This document shows, piece by piece, positions 17,400-25,751 of a DNA stretch of 59,504 bases. The DNA comes from Pseudonocardia sp. SCN 73-27 (GTDB taxonomy: Bacteria; Actinomycetota; Actinomycetes; Mycobacteriales; Pseudonocardiaceae), in NCBI GenBank assembly GCA_001725415.1, contig MEGH01000004.1:1-59504 (forward strand). Direction: 5' to 3'. Position 1 is the first letter of the stretch, and every line of letters begins with the position of its first letter. A program made the translations under genes and the position numbers. The notes below the pieces were generated by a model, which saw nothing but the letters and a program-made list of their open reading frames with translations, had not been told where the DNA came from and made no database searches.

Positions 17400-17519
17400 G
17401 TGACTCGCTCGTCGCAGAAACTGCCGAGGCAGGGCGCTTCGACGACTCGCGGGCCTCGTGCCCACGCTCCTGGTACGTGCTCGATCCCCGAGCCTCAGTG
17501 ACGAGGGAGACCGATTCCG

Positions 17520-19259
17520 GTGACCGACTGGCCGATCTTCGACACAACCTCGAAGACGTTCCCGCTCTACTCGCGGGCCAACGTCGGGGAGATCTTCCCC
17601 GACCCGATCTCCCCGCTGAACGCCTCCGCGGGCTTCCAGGCCAACCTCGAACCCGGTTGGCGCGACGCGTTCGTGGCCTGTGGTGTCTGGGACCACGACC
17701 TGTACGACACCGCGGTCGACCGCAACATCCTCCCGGCGTTCGGCAGCTACCTCTACATCAACATGTCGCTGATGCGGCTGTTCGGCGTACGGGTGCCCGG
17801 CATGGGCGCCGAGGCGGTCGACCTGCAGTACTTCGGCGACATGCCGGGCATCCCGTCCTACGAGAGCGAGAAGCGCGACTTCGACGACGACCCGGCGTTC
17901 TCGGAGAAGGCGGGCGCCTGGCTGATGCAGGACGTCCTGCTCGCCGAGGACCTCGCCGCCTACGACGCCGACCGCGCCGAGGTGCTCGCGATCCGGGCAG
18001 CACGGCCCGACATCGCGTCGCTGTCCGACGCGGAGCTGGCCGACCGGATCACCGCGTTCGCCGACGTGCAGCGCCGGTTCTTCCAGCACCACATCGAGTC
18101 GAGCCTCAAGTCCGGCGTCGGCCTGGGCGCGATCGGCCAGCTCGCCGCGGCCGTCGGCAGGCCGGAGCTGGGACTCACGCTGGTCAGCGGCATCGGCGAC
18201 GTCGACTCCGCCGGCCCGTCCAACGGCATGTGGGCGCTGAGCCGCACGGCCCGTTCCGGTGCGGTGGGCGCCCTGTTCGACGGCGGCGTCCCCGGGTTGT
18301 ACGAGCGGATCACCGCGAGCACCGACGCCGAGGTCATCGCCTTCCGGGGCGCGCTCGACGAGTTCCTCACCGAGTGGGACTTCCGCGGCCCCGCCGAGTG
18401 GGAGCTGCGGGCGTCGACGTGGGCGCTGAAGCCCGAGCTGGTCCTGCACACGGTCGACCGGATGCGCGGCGTCAGCGACGACGAGGCCCCGTCGGTGAAG
18501 AACGCCCAGCGCGCCGACGACCGTGAAGCCGCGACGAAGACCGTCCGCGAGCTGGTCGCGGGCAACGCGGAGGCGGCGGGACAGTTCGAGGTCGCGCTGC
18601 GCGCCGCCGCGCTCTGGCTGCGCGGCCGCGAGCGGTCGCGGACCACGTCGGCGATGCTGGTGCACGAGCTGCGGCTGCCCGCCCTCGAGCTGGGCCGTCG
18701 CGGCGCCGCGGCAGGCCACCTCGACGACGAGAAGCAGATCTTCATGCTGTTCGCCGAGGAGCTGCCCGCCTACCTCGCCGACCCGGGGAGGTTCACCCAG
18801 GTCGTGCGTGACCGGGAGAAGACCTACCTGGAGCTGTTCGAGTACGAGCCGCCGTTCGTCGTCGTCGGCGAGGCGCCGCCGCTGTCGGAGTGGACGCGGC
18901 GTGCCGACAAGGCGCACACCGCCGCCGTGGCGGGGGAGACCATCCAGGGCGTCTCGGGCTGCACCGGCGTCACCCGCGGCCGGGCGCGGGTCCTGCACGA
19001 CCCGAACGACCCGTCGGCGCTGGAGCCGGGCGACATCCTCGTCGCGCCGATCACCGACCCGTCGTGGACCCCGCTGTTCGTCGCGGCCTCGGCCGTCGTC
19101 GTCGACGTCGGTGCCCCGTTCTCGCACGCGGCGATCGTGAGCCGGGAGCTGGGCATCCCGTGCGTGGTCTCGGCGACCGACGCGACGGGCCGCATCCCCG
19201 ACGGTGCGCTGATCGAGGTCGACGGCACCGCCGCGACGGTGACGATCGTCCAGGTATGA
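17520..19259 (+). CDS. PEP-utilizing-family phosphotransferase (substrate + phosphohistidine domains, no ATP-grasp)
   Basis: 579 residues. The last ~100 residues are a PEP-utilizing 'mobile' phosphohistidine domain: SGCTGVTRGRARVLHDPND, DPSWTPLFVAASAVVVD and the catalytic His near 535 in APFSHAAIVSRELGIP. The first ~450 residues are a helical domain like the acceptor-binding part of rifampin phosphotransferase or phenylphosphate synthase; there is no ATP-grasp. Such proteins usually need a separate ATP-binding subunit; the PPDK-like protein at 8210-9874 is the only candidate here. Known relatives phosphorylate phenols or antibiotics. GTG start at 17520; ATGA overlap with the next gene. Acting on an aromatic hydroxyl is my inference. 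Confidence 0.75.
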   Translation: MTDWPIFDTTSKTFPLYSRANVGEIFPDPISPLNASAGFQANLEPGWRDAFVACGVWDHDLYDTAVDRNILPAFGSYLYINMSLMRLFGVRVPGMGAEAVDLQYFGDMPGIPSYESEKRDFDDDPAFSEKAGAWLMQDVLLAEDLAAYDADRAEVLAIRAARPDIASLSDAELADRITAFADVQRRFFQHHIESSLKSGVGLGAIGQLAAAVGRPELGLTLVSGIGDVDSAGPSNGMWALSRTARSGAVGALFDGGVPGLYERITASTDAEVIAFRGALDEFLTEWDFRGPAEWELRASTWALKPELVLHTVDRMRGVSDDEAPSVKNAQRADDREAATKTVRELVAGNAEAAGQFEVALRAAALWLRGRERSRTTSAMLVHELRLPALELGRRGAAAGHLDDEKQIFMLFAEELPAYLADPGRFTQVVRDREKTYLELFEYEPPFVVVGEAPPLSEWTRRADKAHTAAVAGETIQGVSGCTGVTRGRARVLHDPNDPSALEPGDILVAPITDPSWTPLFVAASAVVVDVGAPFSHAAIVSRELGIPCVVSATDATGRIPDGALIEVDGTAATVTIVQV

Positions 19260-19639
19260 CCGCCGCTGTCCCGCAGCCGCACGACGTGGACACCCCGGTC
19301 CACGTCGTGCGGCGCTACCTCGACGAGATCTACCACGACGGCCGGGTCGAGATCGTCCGCGAGATCTGTGCCGATCCGGTCGTCCGGCACGATCCGGGTC
19401 GCCGGACCGAGTTGTCCCATCAGGACCAGATCGACCGCATCGGCGCCGATCTGCCGCAGTGGCAGCCGTTCTTCACCGCCGAGGTCCTCGCGGGCGACGC
19501 GGAGTTCGCCGTGCTGGTCTGGCACGCCGCGGGTCGCACGGCCGAGCGGACGTTGTCGGGCATCGAGGTGTTCCGCGTCGTCGACGGCCGGATCACCGAC
19601 GTCTGGAACACCCCCTACTCCACCGAACCCTGGGGCTGA
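19256..19639 (+). CDS. SnoaL/NTF2-like protein
   Basis: 127 residues, alpha+beta cone fold of the NTF2 superfamily: helix VHVVRRYLDEIYHDG, strand pattern with ADPVVRHDPGRR, and the C-terminal strands AERTLSGIEVFRVVDGRITDVWN. Members are isomerases, cyclases, dehydratases or binding subunits. The ATG overlaps the upstream stop by four bases, so it is co-translated with the PEP-utilizing enzyme and may act on the same substrate. No catalytic residue can be assigned. Confidence 0.75.
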   Translation: MTAAVPQPHDVDTPVHVVRRYLDEIYHDGRVEIVREICADPVVRHDPGRRTELSHQDQIDRIGADLPQWQPFFTAEVLAGDAEFAVLVWHAAGRTAERTLSGIEVFRVVDGRITDVWNTPYSTEPWG

Positions 19640-19670
19640 CGACGAGGTCCGCCCCGGACGGAGGTCACCC

Positions 19671-20762
19671 ATGAGCACGGCCACCTCACCCCGACTGCTC
19701 GACCGCATCCACGAGATCACCCCCGAGTGGCTCGAATCGGTCCTGCCGGGCAGTCGGATCCGCTCGGTCACCGCGCGCCCGATCGGTGCCGGCAACGTCA
19801 GCGACACCGTGCACGTGACGGTCGAGTACGACGAGCGCGGCCCCGACGCACCCGACGCGGTGGTCGCGAAGTTCCGGCCGAGCGCACCGGAGATCCACCA
19901 GCACGGTCTGAACAGCGGCGCCTACCACCGCGAGATCGGCGCCTACCGCGCGATCACCGAACGGTCGGCCTGCCGCATCCCGATCCTGCACCACGTCGAC
20001 GGCGACGAGACCAACATCAACCTCGTCGTCGAGGACCTGACCGGTGCCGAGCCGGGCAACCAGGTAGCGGGCTGCGACGCCGCGCACGCCGAGGCGGTGC
20101 TGACCCAGTTCGCGCGGCTGCACGCGACGTTCGCGCCCGTCGACGAGGCCACCGCGCCGGCGTGGCCGATCCGGATGCCCGCCGTCGCCGACTACTGGAC
20201 GGGCCTGGCCCGCACCGGCGCCGAAGCGGCGGTGGCGCGCTACCGCGACCGGCTGCCGGCCGACGACCTCGCGGCCGTCACCGCGATGGCCGGTGTCGTG
20301 CACGCCTGGCACCTGATCCCGCACGCGCTGCTGACGCTCACCCACGGCGACCCGCGCGTCGACAACATCCTCTTCGAGCAGGTCCACGACGGCGCCACGG
20401 GTGGCATCGGCGCCGTGCTGATCGACTGGCAGGTCACCGGGCTGCGCAACCCGATGTACGACGTCGGGTACTTCCTGTCGGGGAGCATCCCGGTCGAGGA
20501 GCGCCGTGCCCACGAGGACCGGCTGCTCGACCACTACGTCGCCGAGTACGCCGAGGTCGCCCCCGGCTACGGACGCGCCGCCGCCCGTGAGGACTACCGC
20601 ACCCAGGTGCTGTCCGGCCTGGTGATCACGACGGCGGCGATCGCGGTGCTGCCCGACAGCGAGGCCGTCAACACGCTGATCCTGGCGCTGCTGGAACGCA
20701 ACTGCGCGGCCGTCCACGACTGGGACGCGCTGGCCGCCGTCCGGGCTCGGGTCGGCGCATGA
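19671..20762 (+). CDS. Aminoglycoside-phosphotransferase-fold kinase (APH/choline-kinase-like)
   Basis: 363 residues from ATG 19671. Kinase-like fold: nucleotide loop around RPIGAGNVSDTVHVTVEYD, the catalytic loop LTHGDPRVDNILF with the Asp base, and the metal-binding LIDWQVTGLRNPMYDVGYFL. It would phosphorylate a hydroxyl of a small molecule with ATP. With a PEP-utilizing phosphotransferase in the same operon, this locus holds two unrelated phosphoryl-transfer folds. The substrate is unknown; related proteins occur in actinobacterial steroid and lipid loci. ATGA overlap with the following LLM gene. Confidence 0.82.
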   Translation: MSTATSPRLLDRIHEITPEWLESVLPGSRIRSVTARPIGAGNVSDTVHVTVEYDERGPDAPDAVVAKFRPSAPEIHQHGLNSGAYHREIGAYRAITERSACRIPILHHVDGDETNINLVVEDLTGAEPGNQVAGCDAAHAEAVLTQFARLHATFAPVDEATAPAWPIRMPAVADYWTGLARTGAEAAVARYRDRLPADDLAAVTAMAGVVHAWHLIPHALLTLTHGDPRVDNILFEQVHDGATGGIGAVLIDWQVTGLRNPMYDVGYFLSGSIPVEERRAHEDRLLDHYVAEYAEVAPGYGRAAAREDYRTQVLSGLVITTAAIAVLPDSEAVNTLILALLERNCAAVHDWDALAAVRARVGA

Positions 20763-21793
20763 CCGGCGCCCCCGAGCTCGGTTTCTACACACTCGGCGGG
20801 CACGTCGAGAACCCGCGGGTGCTGCTCGACGAGGTGCGCCTGGCCGAGCGGCTCGGCTTCGGGACGGCATTCCTGTCGGAGCGGTTCAGCGTCAAGGAGG
20901 CGGCGTCGCTGACCGGGGCGATGGGTGCGGTCACCGAGACCATGCGGGTCGCGACGGCCGCGACGAACCACAACACCCGCCACCCGGCGGTGACCGCGGC
21001 GTGGGCGACGACGATGCACCGCCTCACCGGCGGCCGGTTCACCCTCGGCCTGGGCCGGGGGCTCGCCCCGCAGCTGCAGGCGTTCGGACTGCCGCCGGTG
21101 ACGACGGCGCAGCTGGAGGACTTCATCGGGCTCATGCGGCGGCTGTGGCGCGGTGAGACCGTCGTCGACCACGACGGCCCGGCCGGCCGCTACCCGCGGC
21201 TGCGGCTCGACCCGACCTTCGACGAGGACGTCACGATCGGGCTGACCGCGTTCGGCCCGGCGACGCTCGCCCTCGCGGGCCGCGCCGCCGACATGGTCGT
21301 GCTGCACACCTACTTCTCCGACGAGACGGTGCAGCGCTGCGTGAAGTCGGTCCGCACCGCCGCGGAGCAGGCCGGGCGCGACCCCGCCGCGGTGCAGGTG
21401 TGGTCCTGCTACGCGACCGTGCCCGACACGCTCGACGAGGAGACCCGGCTGCGCCGCACGATCGCCCGGCTCGCCACGTACCTACAGGTCTACGGTGACC
21501 TGCTCGTCCGCACCAACGCGTGGGACCCTGCCGCGCTGCAACGGTTCCGCGACGACCCGGTCGTCGCGGGCCTGTCCGGCTGGGCCGACATCGTGGCCAC
21601 CCGCGACGAGATCGAGCACATCGCGGGCGTGCTCCCCGAAGCATGGACGGAGGCCGCGGCCACGGGGTCGGCGCAGGAGTGCGCGCGCCGGGTCCGGGCC
21701 CAGCTCGACCTGGGCGTCGACGGGGTGATCATGCACTGCTCCACCCCGGCGGAGCTGGAACCGGTGATCGGCGCCTACGTGGCCGGCGGCTGA
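20759..21793 (+). CDS. LLM-class F420-dependent oxidoreductase
   Basis: 344 residues, luciferase-like TIM barrel. N-terminal LGFYTLGGHVENPRVLLDEV, the segment ATAATNHNTRHP near the F420 site, GGRFTLGLGRGLAPQL, and the C-terminal DLGVDGVIMHCSTP match the actinobacterial F420-dependent LLM subfamily. It would use reduced coenzyme F420 in hydride transfer, often on steroids, quinones or other hydrophobic ketones or alcohols. Last gene of the 17520-21793 operon. Presence of this enzyme implies an F420-making host and supports the actinobacterial assignment. Confidence 0.85.
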   Translation: MTGAPELGFYTLGGHVENPRVLLDEVRLAERLGFGTAFLSERFSVKEAASLTGAMGAVTETMRVATAATNHNTRHPAVTAAWATTMHRLTGGRFTLGLGRGLAPQLQAFGLPPVTTAQLEDFIGLMRRLWRGETVVDHDGPAGRYPRLRLDPTFDEDVTIGLTAFGPATLALAGRAADMVVLHTYFSDETVQRCVKSVRTAAEQAGRDPAAVQVWSCYATVPDTLDEETRLRRTIARLATYLQVYGDLLVRTNAWDPAALQRFRDDPVVAGLSGWADIVATRDEIEHIAGVLPEAWTEAAATGSAQECARRVRAQLDLGVDGVIMHCSTPAELEPVIGAYVAGG

Positions 21794-21802
21794 ACAACAG
21801 CT

Positions 21803-21869
21803 CCCGCCGAGTTCGACACCCGACTGGTCCCGACCATGATCGAACCAGCGTGACGTCGAACTCGGCGGG
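21803..21869. repeat. Palindromic intergenic repeat, family A (copy 2)
   Basis: Arms CCCGCCGAGTTCGAC (21803-21817) and GTCGAACTCGGCGGG (21855-21869), an exact inverted repeat. The middle holds a nested CTGGT...ACCAG pair around CCATGATCG. It sits between convergent genes, so it may also end transcription both ways. Confidence 0.8.
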
Positions 21870-21872
21870 GCC

Positions 21873-22709
21873 CTACTTGCTGAGCTCGTCGACGAAGAAG
21901 TCCAGCTCGGGGTCGTCGCCGCCGCCGTAGCCGGAGAAGTCGGTGACGCCGGCCTCGCGCAGGACGTCGACGTCGAGGAACACCTCGCCGGTGCGGTCCT
22001 GCGGCAGGTCGAGCAGCGCCATCGCGGCGTCGGCCATGATCCGCGGCTCCCGGCAGCGGGCGACGGTCTCGTCACCACCGAGGAGGTTCTGCACCGCGGC
22101 GGTGCTGATCGCGGTCTCGGGCCACAGGCAGTTGGCGGCGATACCGTCGGCGGCGAACTCGGCGGCCCAGCCCAGCGTCAGGATCGTCATGCCGAACTTG
22201 CTCAGCGCGTAGGCGGGGAACCTGCCCAGCCAGTGCGGGGCGGTGGTGATGGGCGGCGACAGCGTCACGACCCGGGCCCGGTCCGACTCCCGCAGGTGCG
22301 GCAGCGCCGCCCGGAACAGCAGGAACGTGCCGCGGGAGTTGATGTCCTGCATGAGGTCGTAGCGCTTGGGCGTCAGGTCGGCGGTGCCGGTGAGGTTGAG
22401 CGCGGAGGCGTTGTTGACGACGACGTCGATGCCGCCGAACCGCTCGACGGCCGACGCGACGGCCCGCTCGACGTCGGCCTCCTCGCGCACGTCCCCGACG
22501 ACGGCGAGGCCGGCGCCGCCTGCGCGCTCGATCTCCTCGACCGCGGTGTGGACGGTGCCGGGCAGCAGCGGGTCCGGGGTGTCGGTCTTGGCCAGGATCA
22601 CGACGTCGGCGCCGCGTCCCGCCGCGGCGACGGCGATCGCCAGGCCGATGCCACGGCTGCCGCCGGACATGAGGATGGTGCGCCCGGCCAGCGGGTCGGG
22701 AGATGTCAC
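21873..22709 (-). CDS. HSDL2-type short-chain dehydrogenase
   Basis: 278 residues from GTG 22709 (GAGAGG upstream). Nucleotide motif MSGGSRGIGLAIAVAAAGRG; NNAS (VVVNNASALNLTGT); the unusual hydroxysteroid-dehydrogenase-like-2 signature TLSPPITTAPHWLG followed by Tyr-x3-Lys (AYALSKFGMTI); and the C-terminal WPETAISTAAVQNLLGGDE. Members reduce or oxidise acyl or steroid-like carbonyls with NADP. It follows the HpaB-type gene on the same strand with palindrome A3 between them. Its part in the aromatic block is not clear. Confidence 0.85.
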   Translation of the reverse strand: MTSPDPLAGRTILMSGGSRGIGLAIAVAAAGRGADVVILAKTDTPDPLLPGTVHTAVEEIERAGGAGLAVVGDVREEADVERAVASAVERFGGIDVVVNNASALNLTGTADLTPKRYDLMQDINSRGTFLLFRAALPHLRESDRARVVTLSPPITTAPHWLGRFPAYALSKFGMTILTLGWAAEFAADGIAANCLWPETAISTAAVQNLLGGDETVARCREPRIMADAAMALLDLPQDRTGEVFLDVDVLREAGVTDFSGYGGGDDPELDFFVDELSK

Positions 22710-22745
22710 GTCGTCGTCCTCTCGAAGCGGTTGATCGGCAGAGAA

Positions 22746-22814
22746 GCCGCCGAGTTCGACGTGACGCGGGTCGGGCACCCATGATCGAACCAGTCCCACG
22801 TCGAACTCGGCGGG
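22746..22814. repeat. Palindromic intergenic repeat, family A (copy 3)
   Basis: Arms GCCGCCGAGTTCGAC (22746-22760) and GTCGAACTCGGCGGG (22800-22814). The middle again contains ATGATCGAACCAGT. Placed between two minus-strand genes. Confidence 0.8.
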
Positions 22815-22824
22815 ACGGGAGCGG

Positions 22825-24225
22825 CTACAGGCCCGCGAGGCCGCGGACGTAGTCGATCGCGGGCCCGGCGTCGAAGGAGCGCGCGATCTGCATCTTCTCC
22901 GCCTCCAGCGATCCCTCGGCGTGCGTGGCCAGCACGGACTGGTAGCCGCCGTAGTCGCGGGCGGTGATGTCGCCGACGAGGTTGAGGATCCGCAGCCGCT
23001 GCTCGGCGGGCACCGCGGCGGCGTAGTACTTCTCCAGGACCGGCCGGATGGTCGGGTTCTCCCAGTCCGCCACGCCGGGGCCGGTGGCGAGCAGGCCGCC
23101 CGCGAGGTCGACGAGCGTGGCCGCGGCCTCGTGGTAGCCGTGAGCGAAGGTGTACTTGGCGGTGTTGACCGTCAGCGGGTCGGGGAGCCACACCCCCTGT
23201 GCCCCTTCGCGGGCGCGCAGTGCCGCCAGCTCGGCGAGGCCGCGGACGGTCTCGGCCCAGGCGATCGACCGCGCGATCTTGTCGCGGACGTGGCCGGCGC
23301 GGGTGATGCCGTTGGCCTCGGCGACGAGGTGGGCGGCGCCGACGAGCAGGTCGAGCAGCGGCAGCTTGTAGTTGATCGCGGTGAACCGGTGGTAGTCGAC
23401 GAACGCGATCGCGAGCGGCCCGGCGAGCTCGGGCCTGCGGTCGACGAAGACGCGGTCGCGGGGGATGCGGACGTCGTCGAACACCGTGAGCGACTCGAGC
23501 AGCTTGTGCCGCGACGAGATCGGGAAGCCGAACGGGTCGCGGTCGCCGGCGAGGTAGGGGGAGACGTAGAGGCTCAGCCCGGGGGTGTCGACGGGCACCG
23601 CGAACGACACGGCCCAGTCGGCGTCGCCGGGACCCATGGCGCGGGTGGGCAGGACGACGATCTCGTCGGCGTTGGCGGAGAACGACGTATGGGTCTTGGC
23701 GCCGCGCACGGTGATCGACTCGGCGTCGCTGTCGACGACCCGCAGGTACAGGTCGGGATCGGCCTGCTGCGACGGGCCGAGCGCGCGGTTGCCCTTGACG
23801 TCGGTCTGGGCGACGGCGAGTGCGAGGTCCTCGCTGCGGCAGCGGTCGTAGTAGGCGCGGGCGTTGTCCAGCCCTTCGCCCTCGGTGGCGCGCAGCAGCG
23901 CGAACAGGGCGTCGGAGCCGACCTCCTTGAGCACGATCGTGCCCGCCCCGCGCCGCGACACCTCCTCGATGAGCGCGCCCCGGGCGCGCAGGTCCTCGGC
24001 GGTGCGGGGAAGGTGGTAGAAGGCGGAGTGGTCGCCGATCTCGGCGTCCTTGCGCACCGCCAGGTCGGGCAGGTCGGTGGCGATGGAGAAGCAGTGCGCG
24101 GAGTGGTCGACGGCCGAGCGCAGGTCGGGGTGCGCGGTGACGTCGGTGACCCGCTCGCCCTGGTAGTAGACGCGCCTGCCGTCGACGAGCCCGTCGCGGT
24201 ACTGCTGCGCGGTGCGCAGGGCCAT
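22825..24225 (-). CDS. 4-hydroxyphenylacetate 3-hydroxylase family FADH2-dependent monooxygenase (HpaB-like)
   Basis: 466 residues from ATG 24225, preceded by GAGAGGAC. The acyl-CoA-dehydrogenase-like fold of HpaB is visible: DHSAHCFSIATDLPDLAVRK at about 40-60, RALGPSQQADPDLYLRVVD, the flavin/substrate segment ESLTVFDDVRIPRDRVFVD, and DYHRFTAINYKLPLLDLLVG. It hydroxylates a phenol ortho to its OH using FADH2 supplied by a separate reductase; no hpaC-like gene is in the window. The product, a catechol, would suit the extradiol dioxygenases immediately upstream. The exact phenol is unknown; other members act on tyrosine or polyketides. Confidence 0.85.
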   Translation of the reverse strand: MALRTAQQYRDGLVDGRRVYYQGERVTDVTAHPDLRSAVDHSAHCFSIATDLPDLAVRKDAEIGDHSAFYHLPRTAEDLRARGALIEEVSRRGAGTIVLKEVGSDALFALLRATEGEGLDNARAYYDRCRSEDLALAVAQTDVKGNRALGPSQQADPDLYLRVVDSDAESITVRGAKTHTSFSANADEIVVLPTRAMGPGDADWAVSFAVPVDTPGLSLYVSPYLAGDRDPFGFPISSRHKLLESLTVFDDVRIPRDRVFVDRRPELAGPLAIAFVDYHRFTAINYKLPLLDLLVGAAHLVAEANGITRAGHVRDKIARSIAWAETVRGLAELAALRAREGAQGVWLPDPLTVNTAKYTFAHGYHEAAATLVDLAGGLLATGPGVADWENPTIRPVLEKYYAAAVPAEQRLRILNLVGDITARDYGGYQSVLATHAEGSLEAEKMQIARSFDAGPAIDYVRGLAGL

Positions 24226-24351
24226 GGAGTGTCCTCTCACGTCGGCGGTGGGTGAACGGTCGATCGGTCGCCGCGGCCGGGCGGCGCGGTCCGACTGTCA
24301 CGTGGCCTCGGACATCTGGTTAAGCGGGTGAGACGTGGCCCGCGTCAGGGC

Positions 24352-24368
24352 GTTCGGAAAATCCGAAC
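24352..24368. promoter_or_regulatory. Inverted repeat, candidate operator upstream of the HpaB-like gene
   Basis: GTTCGGA-AAA-TCCGAAC, perfect 7-base arms, about 125 bases before the ATG at 24225. It lies in a 595-base gap (24241-24835) that otherwise holds only the oxidoreductase remnant and two more palindromes. Confidence 0.4.
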
Positions 24369-24467
24369 AGTGGCAGGACGACAGCGGTGGGCCGCGGCAG
24401 TCCGCGCGCCGGGCCGGTCGGACCCCGTCCGAACGTGTCGGCGCCACGGTCCGTGGCGCGGACCGGA

Positions 24468-24640
24468 TCAGGCGAAGGCCCGGCGGTAGATGCGGCTCGT
24501 GCCGTGCGAGGCGCCGTGGGCGTGGCCCGGACCGAGCGGTCGAGCAGCAGCACCTCGCTCCCGCGGGCGGCCAGCTGCCAGGCCGCGGCAGCACCGACGA
24601 CCCCGGCGCCGACGACGGTGCGCCTGTCAAGACGGAGAGG
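24468..24640 (-). pseudogene. N-terminal remnant of a sarcosine-oxidase-like FAD oxidoreductase
   Basis: One frame gives the FAD-binding beta-alpha-beta (RRTVVGAGVVGAAAAWQLAARG, then SEVLLLDR). The adjoining frame then gives the family's next block (GPGHAHGASHGTSRIYRRAFA) and stops at 24468-24470. The whole catalytic body is missing, there is a one-base frame change, and no start codon is visible. The order of motifs fits monomeric sarcosine oxidase/SolA-type flavoproteins. Confidence 0.65.
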
Positions 24641-24677
24641 CGCGATGTGGCGGGTACCGCAGTCGTTCGGAACCGGT

Positions 24678-24695
24678 CGAATGACCGGTCATTCG
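24678..24695. promoter_or_regulatory. 18-base perfect palindrome, TetR-type operator
   Basis: CGAATGACCGGTCATTCG. The GACCGGTC core with symmetric flanks is typical of TetR-family operators. It stands just upstream of the oxidoreductase remnant, so it may be an orphan operator. Confidence 0.55.
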
Positions 24696-24738
24696 TACTG
24701 ATCGGACGGGGTGTCCGGACCGCTGCCGACCATGCCGA

Positions 24739-24777
24739 ACGTGTCATGGGAGCGGATGCCGCGCGCCGATGACACGT
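24739..24777. repeat. Inverted repeat downstream of the VOC dioxygenase
   Basis: ACGTGTCAT (24739-24747) and ATGACACGT (24769-24777) with a 21-base GC-rich loop. It lies about 60 bases past the stop of the dioxygenase at 24836 and could be its terminator or an operator. Confidence 0.4.
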
Positions 24778-24835
24778 CCGGTGCCGGCCCGGCGCGGGAG
24801 CCGGCCGCACGGGGTCGGCGGGCCCACAGGGGGGG

Positions 24836-25732
24836 TCAGTGGTCGAGCGAGGGCGGGTCGATCGGACCCCACTGGTTCACGGTGGCCAGATCGACCTCCC
24901 ACGTCCTCGGGTACATCGGGTACTCCTCGTGCCACGGCCGCGGCTCCCAATAGCCCTTCGCCTCGTCGTGCACGACGTCGATCTGGGTGAACAGCTCGAT
25001 GACGTTGCCGTCGGGGTCGCGGTGGTAGGTGAACAGGTTGTGGCCCGGCCCGTGCCGGCCCGGGCCCCAGTGCAGCCGGTAGCCGTGCTTGGCCAGGTGG
25101 TCGAGCATGCCGATCAGGTGGTTCGGGTCGCGCATCTCGTAGGCGATGTGGTGCATCCCGGAGAACTTCTGGCTGGCCATGAAGTTCGCGGCGTGGTGGT
25201 CGGCGTTGCAGCGCAGGAACACGAAGAAGTCGCCGACGGTGTCGGACCAGCGGAACCCGAGCAGGTCCTGGTAGAAGGCCTGCATCGGTGCGAGCTCGGG
25301 GGTGTAGGCGGCGACGTGGCCGAGTTTCGTCGGCCGCAACGGCGTGGGGGTGTCGCCGCCGCTGGGGTCCTGCGAGCTCATCAGGTGCAGCGCGGTGCCG
25401 GTGCCGGGCTCCTCCAGCACGAGCACGTCGGGCGTGCCGGGCCCGATGTCGCTGCGCCGCTTCACGACGTAGCCCGCCTCGGTCAGCCGCTGCTGAGCCG
25501 AGTCGAGGTCCTCCCACAGCTCGTAGCCCACGACCTGCCGCGCCTTCGCCTCCCCACGGGTGACGACGACGCAGTGGTGGTCGGTGCCCGTCGTCAGGAA
25601 CGCGCCGGAGGCGTCGCCGTCGACGAGGTGGAAGTCGAGCACCCGCGTGTAGTACTCCACGAGCCGCTCCACGTCGGGTGTCTCGAACCCGACGTAGCCC
25701 AGCTTGGACACACGAACCGCGGACTCGTTCAT
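24836..25732 (-). CDS. VOC-family (type I) extradiol ring-cleavage dioxygenase
   Basis: 298 residues, two VOC modules. The N-terminal module starts SKLGYVGFETPDVERLVEYY. The C-terminal catalytic module holds the three iron ligands: His in KLGHVAAYTPEL near 138, His in GMHHIAYEMRD near 195, and Glu in DGNVIELFTQID near 250. It opens catechols next to the two hydroxyls with Fe(II) and O2. A C-terminal extension (about 45 residues, Trp/Pro-rich) is typical of a catechol 2,3-dioxygenase subgroup. It is the last gene of a minus operon with a class III dioxygenase and an AtaL-NTF2 protein, and the HpaB-like gene follows. Substrate is probably a substituted catechol. Confidence 0.88.
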   Translation of the reverse strand: MNESAVRVSKLGYVGFETPDVERLVEYYTRVLDFHLVDGDASGAFLTTGTDHHCVVVTRGEAKARQVVGYELWEDLDSAQQRLTEAGYVVKRRSDIGPGTPDVLVLEEPGTGTALHLMSSQDPSGGDTPTPLRPTKLGHVAAYTPELAPMQAFYQDLLGFRWSDTVGDFFVFLRCNADHHAANFMASQKFSGMHHIAYEMRDPNHLIGMLDHLAKHGYRLHWGPGRHGPGHNLFTYHRDPDGNVIELFTQIDVVHDEAKGYWEPRPWHEEYPMYPRTWEVDLATVNQWGPIDPPSLDH

Positions 25733-25751
25733 ACGGCGCCTCCCAGTCTGT

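Noticed and set aside
24298-24810. 170-codon minus-strand open frame in the 24.2-24.8 kb gap
   Set aside because: It is out of frame with the flavoprotein remnant whose motifs are seen in the two other frames.
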